From a virus: a stretch of 39,428 nucleotides of DNA. The notes beneath the pieces are model-generated. The model saw nothing but the letters and a program-made list of their open reading frames with translations. It searched no databases and was not told the DNA's origin. Location of the stretch: positions 1 through 39,428 of the IMG/VR virus record IMGVR_UViG_3300047557_001008, one strand, 5' to 3'. The position numbers were made by a program, and so were the translations under genes. How positions within the stretch are numbered: the first letter of the stretch is position 1; each line of letters starts with the position of its first letter. This document shows positions 28,439-35,962 of this stretch, in pieces.

Positions 28439-29054
28439 TTAATAGTCCCGCTTTCTGGAGTATTGCATTCGCCCCGTTGCTCGTAAAGAATGAGTTAGCA
28501 TCTTCGCCGTCGGGGAATTGGACGACAGTAACCGGTAGTTCTCGGGCAAGGGAGTTGGCAAATTCTTTTCCTGGCTGGTCTCCGTCTGCAAAGACAAAGA
28601 CTCTTTCGAAATCTGCGAGGAGTCTCGTGTAATGTTTCTTCCAACTATTAGCGCCTGGCACACCAACACAAGGAATGCCGACACAACTAGACATAGTAAG
28701 AGTATCCAACTCACCCTCACATACGCCAATGAAATCACCAGCCCGCTCAATATCAAGAACATTATACATTTTAGTATCAACGCCAGTGAGTCCCATGTAC
28801 TTAGGCTCCACTGCAGGATTGAGCGAACGAAACCGTAAGTCCACAACACCGGTCTTAGTAATGTATGGTATGCTAAGTCTGCCAGTATATATCTCATGTC
28901 CTACCTCAGCTTCCGCGACTACGCCTAATCGTGCCAACCGTGCTACTTCTATTGGAATACCCCTGCTTTTTAGGTAAGCTTCTGCCTGATAAATGTTTTC
29001 CTGGTACCTTGCTGTTGCTCGTTCCAGTAATTCTTTCTGCGAATTCTTTTGCAT
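28431..29054 (-). CDS. Primase Toprim subunit (C-terminal part of split primase)
   Basis: A 207-aa protein with a DnaG-like Toprim fold: VCEGELDTLT (E113 catalytic), GVPGANSWKK, and VFVFADGDQPGKEF (D157, D159 metal-binding). The N-terminus (ERATARYQENIYQAEAYLKS, RGIPIEVARLARLG) matches the linker that normally joins the zinc domain to Toprim. It starts at an ATG inside the zinc-domain gene, overlapping by 149 nt in a different frame. Together the two halves make one phage primase that lays RNA primers. Confidence 0.8.
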   Translation of the reverse strand: MQKNSQKELLERATARYQENIYQAEAYLKSRGIPIEVARLARLGVVAEAEVGHEIYTGRLSIPYITKTGVVDLRFRSLNPAVEPKYMGLTGVDTKMYNVLDIERAGDFIGVCEGELDTLTMSSCVGIPCVGVPGANSWKKHYTRLLADFERVFVFADGDQPGKEFANSLARELPVTVVQFPDGEDANSFFTSNGANAILQKAGLLNV

Positions 29055-29271
29055 CTCTTACCGTAATTCCTTCTTGTTGAGAAATGATTTGTAAACTATT
29101 TCCTTGAACTCCGCATGCAAAGCAGACGAAGACATTGCTGTCAAGGTTGGCGGTACCTGACTGGTGCGTATCTCCGTGGAATGGGCATCGGAGATTAACT
29201 TGCCCGTGGTTTCGTCCAACTTGTGCACCGTAGTGGATAAGCACATCTCTAATACTTGGTAAGTCATTCAT
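28906..29271 (-). CDS. Primase zinc-binding subunit (N-terminal part of split primase)
   Basis: A 121-aa protein with a CHC2 zinc finger: LRCPFHGDTHQSGTANLD (C29, H32) and NVFVCFACGVQGNSLQII (two Cys), as in DnaG. The conserved part ends near DAKEFAERI; the last 30 residues (GTSNSKVPGKHLSGRSLPKK onward) are low-complexity, basic and unlike primase, as expected if translation has left the ancestral frame. The Toprim partner starts within this gene. The start overlaps the upstream gene by 8 nt. Confidence 0.78.
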   Translation of the reverse strand: MNDLPSIRDVLIHYGAQVGRNHGQVNLRCPFHGDTHQSGTANLDSNVFVCFACGVQGNSLQIISQQEGITVRDAKEFAERITGTSNSKVPGKHLSGRSLPKKQGYSNRSSTVGTIRRSRGS

Positions 29272-29617
29272 ATCTCTCTCTCATCCACTGTCCTAAATCC
29301 TGTATAACCCATGACTTTTCTATGCCATGATTGCGACGCTTCACTATGACGAAGGCTGGAGGTATGGTCGCCAATCCCCTAGCCTTCGCATAGTTCTTTG
29401 CCTCAACCTGCGCTTCGTCCCAAAAGGCAGGCAAGTCTAACTTCTTTCTATTCTTTAACTCCATGATGTATGTCTGACCCTGGAGAAATACATACAAGTC
29501 ACCCTCATCTTTGGCACCAGCTTTAGTCAAGCGCTCTGCTACTGCCTCGTGTTCACGAAGCCATCGCATTACATCTGTTTCAAACTGTGCACCTTTGCGA
29601 CCATTAGGGTTAGCCAT
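29264..29617 (-). CDS. Holliday-junction-resolvase-like PD-(D/E)XK nuclease, 117 aa
   Basis: The sequence KGAQFETDVMRWLREHEA..ERLTKAGAKDEGDLYV..TYIMELKNRKKLDL has the E...D..ELK pattern of Hjc/VRR-NUC-like endonucleases: E at the first helix, D in EGDLYV, and E-x-K in MELKN. Length suits a single nuclease domain. It lies between primase and ATPase genes. It is likely to resolve or trim branched DNA during phage replication or packaging. Confidence 0.75.
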   Translation of the reverse strand: MANPNGRKGAQFETDVMRWLREHEAVAERLTKAGAKDEGDLYVFLQGQTYIMELKNRKKLDLPAFWDEAQVEAKNYAKARGLATIPPAFVIVKRRNHGIEKSWVIQDLGQWMRERYE

Positions 29618-29618
29618 A

Positions 29619-29831
29619 TTAAAATTTAACTCCTACGGATACGAACCCAAGATTTAAATCTACACTATAGTGTGAATCACTGAAGATAATATGTATCCCA
29701 AGGTTAAACTGATGGAAACTATAAAAAAATGTTAATCTTGCTTTATCAAACAAACTAACATTCAATGAACCGTATGTTTTATTACTATCCAAGTACACGC
29801 CATATGTATCTGTTGTCTTTATATATTCCAT
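29619..29831 (-). CDS. Hypothetical protein, 70 aa
   Basis: A short beta-rich protein with many aromatic residues (TDTYGVYLDSNKTYGSLNVS, LTFFYSFHQFNLGIHIIFSD). There are no cysteines or membrane segments. It overlaps the upstream gene by one base and precedes the resolvase-like gene by one base, so it is likely expressed. Function unknown. Confidence 0.5.
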   Translation of the reverse strand: MEYIKTTDTYGVYLDSNKTYGSLNVSLFDKARLTFFYSFHQFNLGIHIIFSDSHYSVDLNLGFVSVGVKF

Positions 29832-30019
29832 TAGTATGCGCTCTTATCTTTCTCTAGTATTCTTATTGCCCAGTCAAGTCCGTCCTGTACGCCTTGCGTA
29901 TAAGCATCCTTAGCTGGCGGTTTGGCATCATCAATCTTCTGTATGCACTTGGCAATATGTCTGAGATATTCAGACTGCGCCATCTCTTTAGCATGAATCT
30001 CCAAGTAATCGTCATCCAT
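29831..30019 (-). CDS. Hypothetical helical protein, 62 aa
   Basis: A small acidic-to-neutral helical protein (DDDYLEIHAKEMAQSEYLRH) with a C-terminal segment AYTQGVQDGLDWAIRILEKD. The G.QDGLDWA.R..E pattern recurs in small phage proteins near replication genes. It overlaps both neighbours by one base. Function unknown. Confidence 0.55.
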   Translation of the reverse strand: MDDDYLEIHAKEMAQSEYLRHIAKCIQKIDDAKPPAKDAYTQGVQDGLDWAIRILEKDKSAY

Positions 30020-30801
30020 TATACATTCTCCGGTATGTCATCAACGAACATATATTCAGGGTTGAATGCAATCCAAGTCATAAGCGTTCCGTTTGCGTCA
30101 GCCTTGCCATATCTGTTCTTGACAGGGGCCACGCCCATACTTGTTCCCACGACACCGAGGGTGCAAATAAGAGCAGGTAGTTGAGCAACCTTACCTTGAA
30201 TCGCAGAGCGAGGCTGGCACGGAGTGCCTTGTACAGCCTCAGAAGTATGATGAAGTACAACAACAGCAGCATTAGTAGCACGAGCAAGGTACTTCAACTC
30301 CTTCATAATAGCACGCATAGATGCGAACTCTTCGCCACCATCGGTGGCAACATCCATTAAGTTATCTACAACAATCAGCTGAGGTGGACATCCCCATAGT
30401 TCTTCAAATGCTTGTACCTCTTCATCAATATCCTGAAGTGTAGGTGCTGATTCAAATGACCATACAATGTGGCTACCCTTGGCGAGCACCGCCCTTGTCC
30501 AACCTAAATCAGTATTCAATAATTGTTCAACATCACCTTGATTCTTACCACTAATCATAGATGCTAGGCGCATGGCCATAGTGTGTGCGTTTGTATCAGC
30601 GCTAATGTACAGTGTGGGAACTTTCATCTTCAGCGCAATAGCAAGGGCAAGTGTTGACTTACCTACTCCTGGCGCTGCTGCGAACATCGACACTTCACTG
30701 CGCCTGACGATAATCTTGTTCGACTCAAACGCTTTGAAGCATGACGGTAGCGGTTCCCCACCGATACTTGGGCGACCAACGCTTCTGACAAGTGTACGCA
30801 A
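30019..30801 (-). CDS. RecA/DnaB-fold AAA ATPase (RepA-like helicase)
   Basis: A 260-aa ATPase: Walker A APGVGKST (43-50), YISADTNAHTMAMRL, Walker B QLIVVDNLMD (D146), and a sensor VVVLHHTSEA. The protein begins LVRSVGRPSIGGEPLPSCF. It resembles the compact DnaB/RepA-like helicase or RecA-like ATPase next to primase in many phages. The start is TTG 30801 behind GAAGAAGAA; an in-frame stop (TAG) lies 12 nt upstream. The likely role is replicative helicase or recombinase at the fork. Confidence 0.78.
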   Translation of the reverse strand: MRTLVRSVGRPSIGGEPLPSCFKAFESNKIIVRRSEVSMFAAAPGVGKSTLALAIALKMKVPTLYISADTNAHTMAMRLASMISGKNQGDVEQLLNTDLGWTRAVLAKGSHIVWSFESAPTLQDIDEEVQAFEELWGCPPQLIVVDNLMDVATDGGEEFASMRAIMKELKYLARATNAAVVVLHHTSEAVQGTPCQPRSAIQGKVAQLPALICTLGVVGTSMGVAPVKNRYGKADANGTLMTWIAFNPEYMFVDDIPENV

Positions 30802-30822
30802 TTCTTCTTCTTTCTAAAGAGA

Positions 30823-30857
30823 AGCCGTAGCCAATCCATGACTAACTGACTACGGCT
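30823..30857 (-). terminator. Hairpin between zinc-ribbon and ATPase genes
   Basis: AGCCGTAG (30823-30830) pairs with CTACGGCT (30850-30857) around a 19-nt loop; on the minus strand the stem is followed by TCTCTTT. It could act as a weak terminator that reduces ATPase expression relative to the upstream gene, or as a processing site. The ATPase uses a TTG start right behind it. Confidence 0.4.
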
Positions 30858-30873
30858 CACTGGTTTCATTTAT

Positions 30874-31260
30874 TTAGTTGACAGGCTTGCACTGGTCGAC
30901 TGTACCTTGCGGTGTAGGACATGCCCAAAACGCATAGGGTTTGCCAGTGTTCTTACTGATACCGCTACGATAGATGCGAGCTCCGTGCTTACATGTGGGA
31001 GCTGCGGTACCTGACGCTTCCGACACCGGGGTTGGCGGTAAGGAGGATGGAGGCGTTGTGTTTGTAGTGGAATTTGTAGTCGATAAAGGGGCTACATTAT
31101 ACGCTGCTGCTAGCATCTTGTTTGTTGCAGCAATCTGCGTAGCGTAGTCACCTACACCTTCAAGCAGCACACTGAGTTCATCTGCAGTATTGGCACGGAT
31201 ATTAATCATGTCACCAGTACCAGTCTTATACGAGACTTGCAGTTTCCATTCTTCGTTCAT
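30874..31260 (-). CDS. Hypothetical zinc-ribbon protein, 128 aa (possible ssDNA-binding accessory)
   Basis: ATG 31260 overlaps the stop of the nuclease gene as ATGA. The N-terminal half is helical/beta (EWKLQVSYKTGTGDMINIRA, NTADELSVLLEGVGDYATQI), followed by a Thr/Pro/Ser-rich linker and a C-terminal CKHGARIYRSGISKNTGKPY..WACPTPQGTVDQC, a Cys/His metal-binding module like those in topoisomerase or primase tails. It precedes the ATPase. The single-stranded DNA-binding role is inference. Confidence 0.6.
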   Translation of the reverse strand: MNEEWKLQVSYKTGTGDMINIRANTADELSVLLEGVGDYATQIAATNKMLAAAYNVAPLSTTNSTTNTTPPSSLPPTPVSEASGTAAPTCKHGARIYRSGISKNTGKPYAFWACPTPQGTVDQCKPVN

Positions 31261-31868
31261 TGCTTCTCTTTCTTCGAAGTAAACGGGCAGTGCTCCGTGA
31301 GCCCACACCGATTACAGTTGTTTGTGTTTGGTAAGAATACACCATTCCTGCGTGCTTTGTCAAAGTTTTCTACGAAGTATGTAATCATATCTTCGGTATA
31401 CTTTGATAGGTCAACCATGCTACCAGTACCCGACTGACGAGCCATCCAGTAGTTACCATACTTGACATCAACACCAAATATCTTTTTCAGTCCTGCTTTG
31501 TAGAACCCAAGCTGTAAGCTTGAGTCAGGTGTGCGCTGTGAAGTCTTCAAGTCTACAACAACTAGGTCGCCATCAACTTCAAAGACTCTATCGATAACCA
31601 TCTTGACTGGAACTCCAGCAAACTCAGGTATGATACCTAGTTCAATCGCAGGAACGCCTTGAGGCGTTTTCCAAATCTTCCAGTTCGTGTTAGTCGTGCG
31701 CCAATCAATGTAACTTTGTACCCACTCGGGGCCTGCAACTTGCCAGAACTCTGCGTCTTCTTTGTTAGGACGCTCCTTCGTAGCCCTGCCACCAACCCTA
31801 AGCGTTGAGAGGTCGATATCTTTCGTGTACTCATGCCACGCTTCTTCCCATAGTTGCTTACTCAACAT
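31257..31868 (-). CDS. Cas4/RecB-like PD-(D/E)XK nuclease, C-terminal part
   Basis: Starting at ATG 31868 (MLSKQLWEEAWHEYTKD), it carries VIDRVFEVDGDLVVVDLKTS with D and D-x-K metal-binding residues, a QxxxY-like region (LQLGFYKAGLKKIFG) and C-terminal CNRCGLTEHC, three cysteines of a Cas4/AddB-type 4Fe-4S cluster. The first cysteine and N-terminal helices are in the separate frame at 31858-32055. Either both parts assemble, a ribosomal shift joins them, or the gene is broken. It would process DNA ends in recombination-dependent replication. Confidence 0.75.
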   Translation of the reverse strand: MLSKQLWEEAWHEYTKDIDLSTLRVGGRATKERPNKEDAEFWQVAGPEWVQSYIDWRTTNTNWKIWKTPQGVPAIELGIIPEFAGVPVKMVIDRVFEVDGDLVVVDLKTSQRTPDSSLQLGFYKAGLKKIFGVDVKYGNYWMARQSGTGSMVDLSKYTEDMITYFVENFDKARRNGVFLPNTNNCNRCGLTEHCPFTSKKEKQ

Positions 31869-32055
31869 GTGCTTTATCCCATTCTTCGGTAGCCTTATGG
31901 AACGCAGAACCACCAGCTGACCAAACAGCAGGTTGTTCAGGTATCTCCAATAGTCGTCCGAGGTAGTAGAGGTAACCACAGTCGATGTATGTAGTCAGGG
32001 CTGAGTATGACACATGCCCCGGTATCTTGTAATCATCGGTAAGGTATACTCCCAT
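31858..32055 (-). CDS. Cas4/RecB-like nuclease, N-terminal part (split frame)
   Basis: A 65-aa product from ATG 32055 (AAAGGA upstream) to TAA 31858. It reads HVSYSALTTYIDCGYLYYLG and SAGGSAFHKATEEWDKAHVE. This is the standard start of phage RecB/Cas4-like nucleases, with the first Fe-S cysteine in YIDCG and a G.A.H..E helix. The homologous reading continues in the next frame without loss, the two frames overlapping by 11 nt. By itself this fragment has no nuclease active site. Confidence 0.7.
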   Translation of the reverse strand: MGVYLTDDYKIPGHVSYSALTTYIDCGYLYYLGRLLEIPEQPAVWSAGGSAFHKATEEWDKAHVE

Positions 32056-32121
32056 GATTCCTTTCAATAAACTTGCATAGTATATTTATATATATTATAA
32101 TTATATTTATATATATTATAT

Positions 32122-32140
32122 AAGACCCCTTCGGGGTCTT
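32122..32140. terminator. AAGACCCC-TTC-GGGGTCTT hairpin in AT-rich block
   Basis: A perfect 8-bp stem with 3-nt loop between long A/T tracts. Rightward it is followed by TATATTATTT; leftward by ATATAATATA. It lies between the leftward promoter at 32169-32197 and the nuclease start at 32055, so it sits in that mRNA leader as a possible attenuator, or acts as a boundary terminator in both directions. Confidence 0.5.
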
Positions 32141-32168
32141 TATATTATTTATATTATATAATATATAT

Positions 32169-32197
32169 ATTATAACTGAGCGGAGGAGAAGCCGCAA
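32169..32197 (-). promoter_or_regulatory. Leftward promoter of the replication unit, TTGCGG-N17-TATAAT
   Basis: On the minus strand TTGCGG (32197-32192) is 17 bp from a perfect TATAAT (32174-32169). Transcription would start near 32162 and read into the nuclease, ATPase and primase genes. It lies just downstream of the late-operon terminator, so the two leftward units are separated here. Confidence 0.6.
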
Positions 32198-32225
32198 GGT
32201 TATTTTATCGGACTCGGAACAGCAC

Positions 32226-32272
32226 AAAAGACCCCCCTTCCTAAGGTAATCACCTTAAGTCGGGGGGTTTCT
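32226..32272 (-). terminator. Strong terminator at the end of the late unit
   Basis: ACCCCCC pairs with GGGGGGT (32231-32268) and TAAGGT pairs with ACCTTA in an upper stem closed by a four-base loop. On the minus strand the hairpin is followed by CTTTTG. It comes 46 nt after the last late gene (holin) and before the promoter of the replication unit. Confidence 0.8.
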
Positions 32273-32317
32273 TGTCTCTAAAGGGCGTTTAAAGCCGTTT
32301 AAAGGGTATTCTACGGG

Positions 32318-32503
32318 CTAGCGTGCGCCTCTTCCAAACTCTGTAGCCGATGGGTCGAGCCACTTTAGGACAGGCCCGAGGAACCCAGCGAGGGCTGCCA
32401 TTCCGAGTGTCTTGAAGTCAGTCTCTCCTGCTAGGTAGAGTGCGATTGCAGCTGAGGCTGCAGCACGGAACCATGTCAGCGATACTTGCTTTAGTGCTTC
32501 CAT
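32318..32503 (-). CDS. Holin
   Basis: A 61-aa protein with two short hydrophobic segments (LTWFRAAASAAIALYLAGET and LGMAALAGFLGPVLKWLDP) and a charged end EFGRGAR. The LDP...FGRG ending is typical of small actinophage holins. It directly follows the endolysin gene. It would form membrane holes at the set time to release the endolysin. It is the last gene before the late terminator. Confidence 0.75.
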   Translation of the reverse strand: MEALKQVSLTWFRAAASAAIALYLAGETDFKTLGMAALAGFLGPVLKWLDPSATEFGRGAR

Positions 32504-33025
32504 TTATTTTGCCTTTCGTTTTGTGTTGTGAACCTTACAGCAGGTGCACACCGCTGGTACCTCAGGAAGCGGAAGCTTCTTGGTAGGTACAGGTGCTAGC
32601 TTTGCAGCTAACTGATTCACAATCTTTGGTTGATTCATCCACCAGAACCAAGGGCTAGTATCATTAGCCATATCAGGGTTGATAGAAATATGAAGGTGCT
32701 TAGTATGGCCGTTGCTACCAGTGTAAACACGATTGCCAGACTTAGCATGCTTGCGCGACCAAATTTTTTTATTGAAGATAAGGTAGGAAACCCGCTCATC
32801 TTCTTTAAGCTTCTCGAATATCTGGGCACAGTCAACCCCGTTCTTGGGGTCGTGTGTCAAATCAACAGCAAGACCCGTGTTGTGGTCGGAATTCGGACTG
32901 GCTTTCTGATGTGCCAGTGATGGTAATAATCCGTCGGACAGTTTCTTGCGCTTCGGCCAGAGTGCTGTCGCCTGACGGAGAACAGCAATAGCAGCAGGAC
33001 TCGCGGCCTTTACTACATGTTTCAT
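32504..33025 (-). CDS. Endolysin, M15-type peptidase
   Basis: A 173-aa protein with the zinc-peptidase signature of VanY/M15 enzymes: SDHNTGLAVDL (H48, D55) and HTKHLHISI (H110 or H112), plus YLIFNKKIWS between them. It lacks a signal peptide, as expected for holin-dependent release. The Pro/Lys tail ends with CTCCKVHNTKRKAK, a possible metal- or wall-binding end. It would cut a peptide bond in peptidoglycan (L-Ala-D-Glu or D-Ala-D-Ala type). It lies between two membrane-protein genes. Confidence 0.82.
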   Translation of the reverse strand: MKHVVKAASPAAIAVLRQATALWPKRKKLSDGLLPSLAHQKASPNSDHNTGLAVDLTHDPKNGVDCAQIFEKLKEDERVSYLIFNKKIWSRKHAKSGNRVYTGSNGHTKHLHISINPDMANDTSPWFWWMNQPKIVNQLAAKLAPVPTKKLPLPEVPAVCTCCKVHNTKRKAK

Positions 33026-33229
33026 TCATTTCCTCAATGCTTCCTTGACTAACTCTGTTAGTAAATCTACTTTGTCTTCCAAGGCATTAACCTTGTCTTT
33101 GATACTTGACCCACCGTTGGGCTTTAGTTCCGACAGATAATGTTTAGTTAAATGTTTAACACCCATTGCCAAAGCAGTAGCAAGGGTAGTAATGGATACG
33201 GCTAATCCAGCCCAATCAGCAGGTGACAT
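33026..33229 (-). CDS. Small membrane protein of the lysis cassette (holin-like)
   Basis: A 67-aa protein with one N-terminal membrane span (WAGLAVSITTLATALAMGV) and a C-terminal coiled coil (SSIKDKVNALEDKVDLLTEL). It is immediately before the endolysin gene. The topology fits a second holin or antiholin, such as the XhlA-like single-span class. The distinction cannot be made from sequence alone. Confidence 0.6.
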   Translation of the reverse strand: MSPADWAGLAVSITTLATALAMGVKHLTKHYLSELKPNGGSSIKDKVNALEDKVDLLTELVKEALRK

Positions 33230-33230
33230 T

Positions 33231-35213
33231 TTATACGGTCCTTATAGTCATAGTTAAGATACCACCATAACCGGTAAACCCTCTGTCAGGTGGTGTCATG
33301 CGAGTGAATGTGATTTGTTCAATGATACATTGGCGTGACTCACCAGTGGTTAAGTCTTGCCATGTGACAACATCCCCATTCTGTTCAATCTCTTCAAGCT
33401 GACCGATTCTGTCAAAGGCTCGTCCTTCATAACCAACCATGACATTGTACTTGTCAGTCTCTACATCGAAACAGTATACAGGGAATCTTACTACTCGCTG
33501 GCGAGGTGTAGCAATTGTCGCCTTAGCTTGATAGCCCTTAAAGATAGGGCCCTTAGTTGTATCAGTTCCGTCCCGGTACATAATAAACTTATAGGCTATG
33601 TATTCTTGTGAGCCAGTAGGCTGAGATGTAGTTACCTCAACAGGTGGCACTGTTGCATCATATGAGATGACATCGTACTCAGTTCCGTCTGCGTCTACAG
33701 TTTCTAGTGTCATAGAACCGTAGGTGAAATCACCACGTCCAAGTAAACGCTTGAAGTTCTTAGGTTCTAAAGTGTTATAACGAATATAGCCTGTAGTTAT
33801 GTAGCCACTAGTAAGCAAAGTACTAGCAGATTGCGAGTAAACATAACCACTAGTTGCACCCGTGATAGCAGTTGTGCAGTATGCAAGTCGGTCAGTTGTA
33901 CCCAAAAAACCACAAGAGGTAGTCTGATGACCAGTTACTCCCGTGTAATACAGGTCGTTAGCATAGGCAAAACGTAGTGGTGATAGCTCATTATATAAAT
34001 CAATGCGGATTACTCCAGGATTACCATCAACACCAGTAGCACACCAAATAAAATTCTCACGGGCAGCAAAGTCATAGCAAGGCTGAGTAGTTTCTACCAT
34101 TAGTGGACCGTATGTTAATGAACCATCTTGGTCATTAACTGTGGCAATACGAATGCCTTTGCTAGTACCAATAGCCATATAGCCTAGGTAGTAGTAAATT
34201 CTATGGACAATTTCACCAACTGGTAGTTCTGCTGCTACTACTGCTGAAGATAGCGTGGGCATAGCCCCCGCTGTAGTAAGTGTAAACTTCTGAATAGTTG
34301 ACTGAATGCCATTGAAACCTGCTATGTAGATTGCAGGACCTGATGCTGTAATACTGGTATATACGTGGCTAGTATCAGGATGTGTATAAACTGCTGTAGG
34401 CAGTGCTGATGTTGCTGATGTAAATTCGTAGACGCCATTATTAGCACACATAATGATACGTTCTTTAATGAACTCCATCACTGCATTGGTTACAGTAATA
34501 CCGTTAGCCGTAAACATAACTGTTGGAGATGTAGTAGATGTGCCAGTCAATGCTTTCTTGTTTACTTCTAGTTTACCTGATGGTCCAGTATCATTAGTTA
34601 CCCAGTATGCAGTAACACCATCATCGCAGATAGCGTAGACCTTATCGTCAGTGCCAGAATTATAATCAATAAAATGCGTGACAGTTCCAGCAGTATCAAT
34701 CTTATCTACGTCATACTCATCGTGTAGTAAAATACCGTTAGTTCCACTCCACTGAATAGAACGAATAAACTGATTAGAACGAGCATTAGATGCAATTGCT
34801 CCAGTTACTTCGTGTCCCTGTGTGCTGCTAGGAAGAAGCGTAGCTTCACCTTTAGTCCAGACATCTACGCCTTTGCTATCAGCAAATTGGAATGTACCTT
34901 CCCCTGGAATTAAAGCAGGGTCATAGAATACAATACCCGTCCCATCATGGAAGGATGACTGGCTTCGTAGCCACCAACCAGTAAGTGATTGCTCGCCTGG
35001 CTCTGTCTGATTATCAAATTGGTCTTTACGATAAGGCGCAGTCTGACGGATATAAGGGTTCTGGTCGCTAATAGCGTAGATAAACGGCATGCCACCAATA
35101 GCTACATCGTATGCTATATCAGTGTTCTGCCAAATGGAAGCATCCGAAAGTACGCCAACATCTACCGCAACGGCACGCGTTGCACGACCTTCGGTAATAT
35201 CACGACCAGCCAC
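33231..35213 (-). CDS. Large beta-rich tail protein (nozzle or hub-like), 660 aa
   Basis: Almost entirely beta-rich with repeated aromatic and Gly-containing strands. Segments such as GTDDKVYAICDDGVTAYWVT, ERIIMCANNGVYEFTSATS and ENFIWCATGVDGNPGVIRID recur at about 50-residue intervals, as in beta-propellers. The C-terminus has VTWQDLTTGESRQCIIEQIT. The size and propeller-like pattern fit a podoviral tail nozzle protein. It lies at the end of the fibre block before the lysis genes. Role inferred. Confidence 0.55.
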   Translation of the reverse strand: MAGRDITEGRATRAVAVDVGVLSDASIWQNTDIAYDVAIGGMPFIYAISDQNPYIRQTAPYRKDQFDNQTEPGEQSLTGWWLRSQSSFHDGTGIVFYDPALIPGEGTFQFADSKGVDVWTKGEATLLPSSTQGHEVTGAIASNARSNQFIRSIQWSGTNGILLHDEYDVDKIDTAGTVTHFIDYNSGTDDKVYAICDDGVTAYWVTNDTGPSGKLEVNKKALTGTSTTSPTVMFTANGITVTNAVMEFIKERIIMCANNGVYEFTSATSALPTAVYTHPDTSHVYTSITASGPAIYIAGFNGIQSTIQKFTLTTAGAMPTLSSAVVAAELPVGEIVHRIYYYLGYMAIGTSKGIRIATVNDQDGSLTYGPLMVETTQPCYDFAARENFIWCATGVDGNPGVIRIDLYNELSPLRFAYANDLYYTGVTGHQTTSCGFLGTTDRLAYCTTAITGATSGYVYSQSASTLLTSGYITTGYIRYNTLEPKNFKRLLGRGDFTYGSMTLETVDADGTEYDVISYDATVPPVEVTTSQPTGSQEYIAYKFIMYRDGTDTTKGPIFKGYQAKATIATPRQRVVRFPVYCFDVETDKYNVMVGYEGRAFDRIGQLEEIEQNGDVVTWQDLTTGESRQCIIEQITFTRMTPPDRGFTGYGGILTMTIRTV

Positions 35214-35221
35214 TTATTCTC

Positions 35222-35944
35222 CTAGCCTTGTTGTTCTTTTAATTTTTCTTTCAACTGCTCATTAGTCCAGTACATAGCATAGTAGTCATAGTCTAAGCTA
35301 AAGCGCTTCATATGCTTGACTAGCGCCCCAGTGTGGGCGTGTAGTGGAATACCTGCTGCCTTCATTCTGCGGAAGAAGATGATGTCCTCGCCGATGAACT
35401 TATCGTCATCGCCGTCTCCGCGTTCCATAAACATAGACTGTCCCGGGAACTTCTCACGCATCTTTGGTATGATAGACTTATGCATTAGCACAAACCCAAA
35501 GCCAGCTGAGTCACACTTGATGACTTCATCATGAGGTAGTGGGTGATGGTACTTAACCTGGAACTCACTGATGTCATCAAAGAGTACAGGGAAAGGACGC
35601 ATAAGCGTACTCTCATTCTCCTTGGAGATGAAGTACACACCACTGACGACAGGACGGTTAATCTTATCTGCTGTCTGCCATAACTTCTTCATTGACTCTA
35701 GGTTCAGTACTATGTCTGAGTCTACCCAGAGCAGCCAATCTGTCTTTATCTTATCTGCCCAATGGTCAAAGAGTACTTGGCGTTGTCTGCCAATCTGATT
35801 GCCCTGGACTCGGATACTGGTGTGAATCGGCATACCATTGATTGGGCCAGCGAGTACTGCTGTCATCAACCCTTCGGTAAACTTACCGTCGGTAGTGCCA
35901 TTATCGCACCAGCCAATTGCTACTGTGTCGTTCTTTCCTATCAT
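35222..35944 (-). CDS. GT-A-type glycosyltransferase
   Basis: A 240-aa protein with the nucleotide-sugar motif WLLWVDSDIVL (D75-S-D77), NQIGRQRQVLFDHW before it, CDSAGFGFVLMHKSIIP in the acceptor half and GEDIIFFRRMKAAG followed by HAHTGALVKH, typical of phage GT2-like enzymes. It lies directly between the fibre array and the large tail protein. It may glycosylate a fibre or capsid protein or modify host surface sugars. No sugar-biosynthesis genes accompany it. Confidence 0.78.
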   Translation of the reverse strand: MIGKNDTVAIGWCDNGTTDGKFTEGLMTAVLAGPINGMPIHTSIRVQGNQIGRQRQVLFDHWADKIKTDWLLWVDSDIVLNLESMKKLWQTADKINRPVVSGVYFISKENESTLMRPFPVLFDDISEFQVKYHHPLPHDEVIKCDSAGFGFVLMHKSIIPKMREKFPGQSMFMERGDGDDDKFIGEDIIFFRRMKAAGIPLHAHTGALVKHMKRFSLDYDYYAMYWTNEQLKEKLKEQQG

Positions 35945-35962
35945 TGTCCCCTACTTTCGTTT

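Noticed and set aside
30663-30869. Leftward frame starting MKPVSRSQLVMDWLRLLF before the ATPase
   Set aside because: Most of it overlaps the ATPase gene in another frame. A frameshift joining it to the ATPase was considered, but no slippery heptamer is visible and the TTG start at 30801 already gives a complete ATPase.
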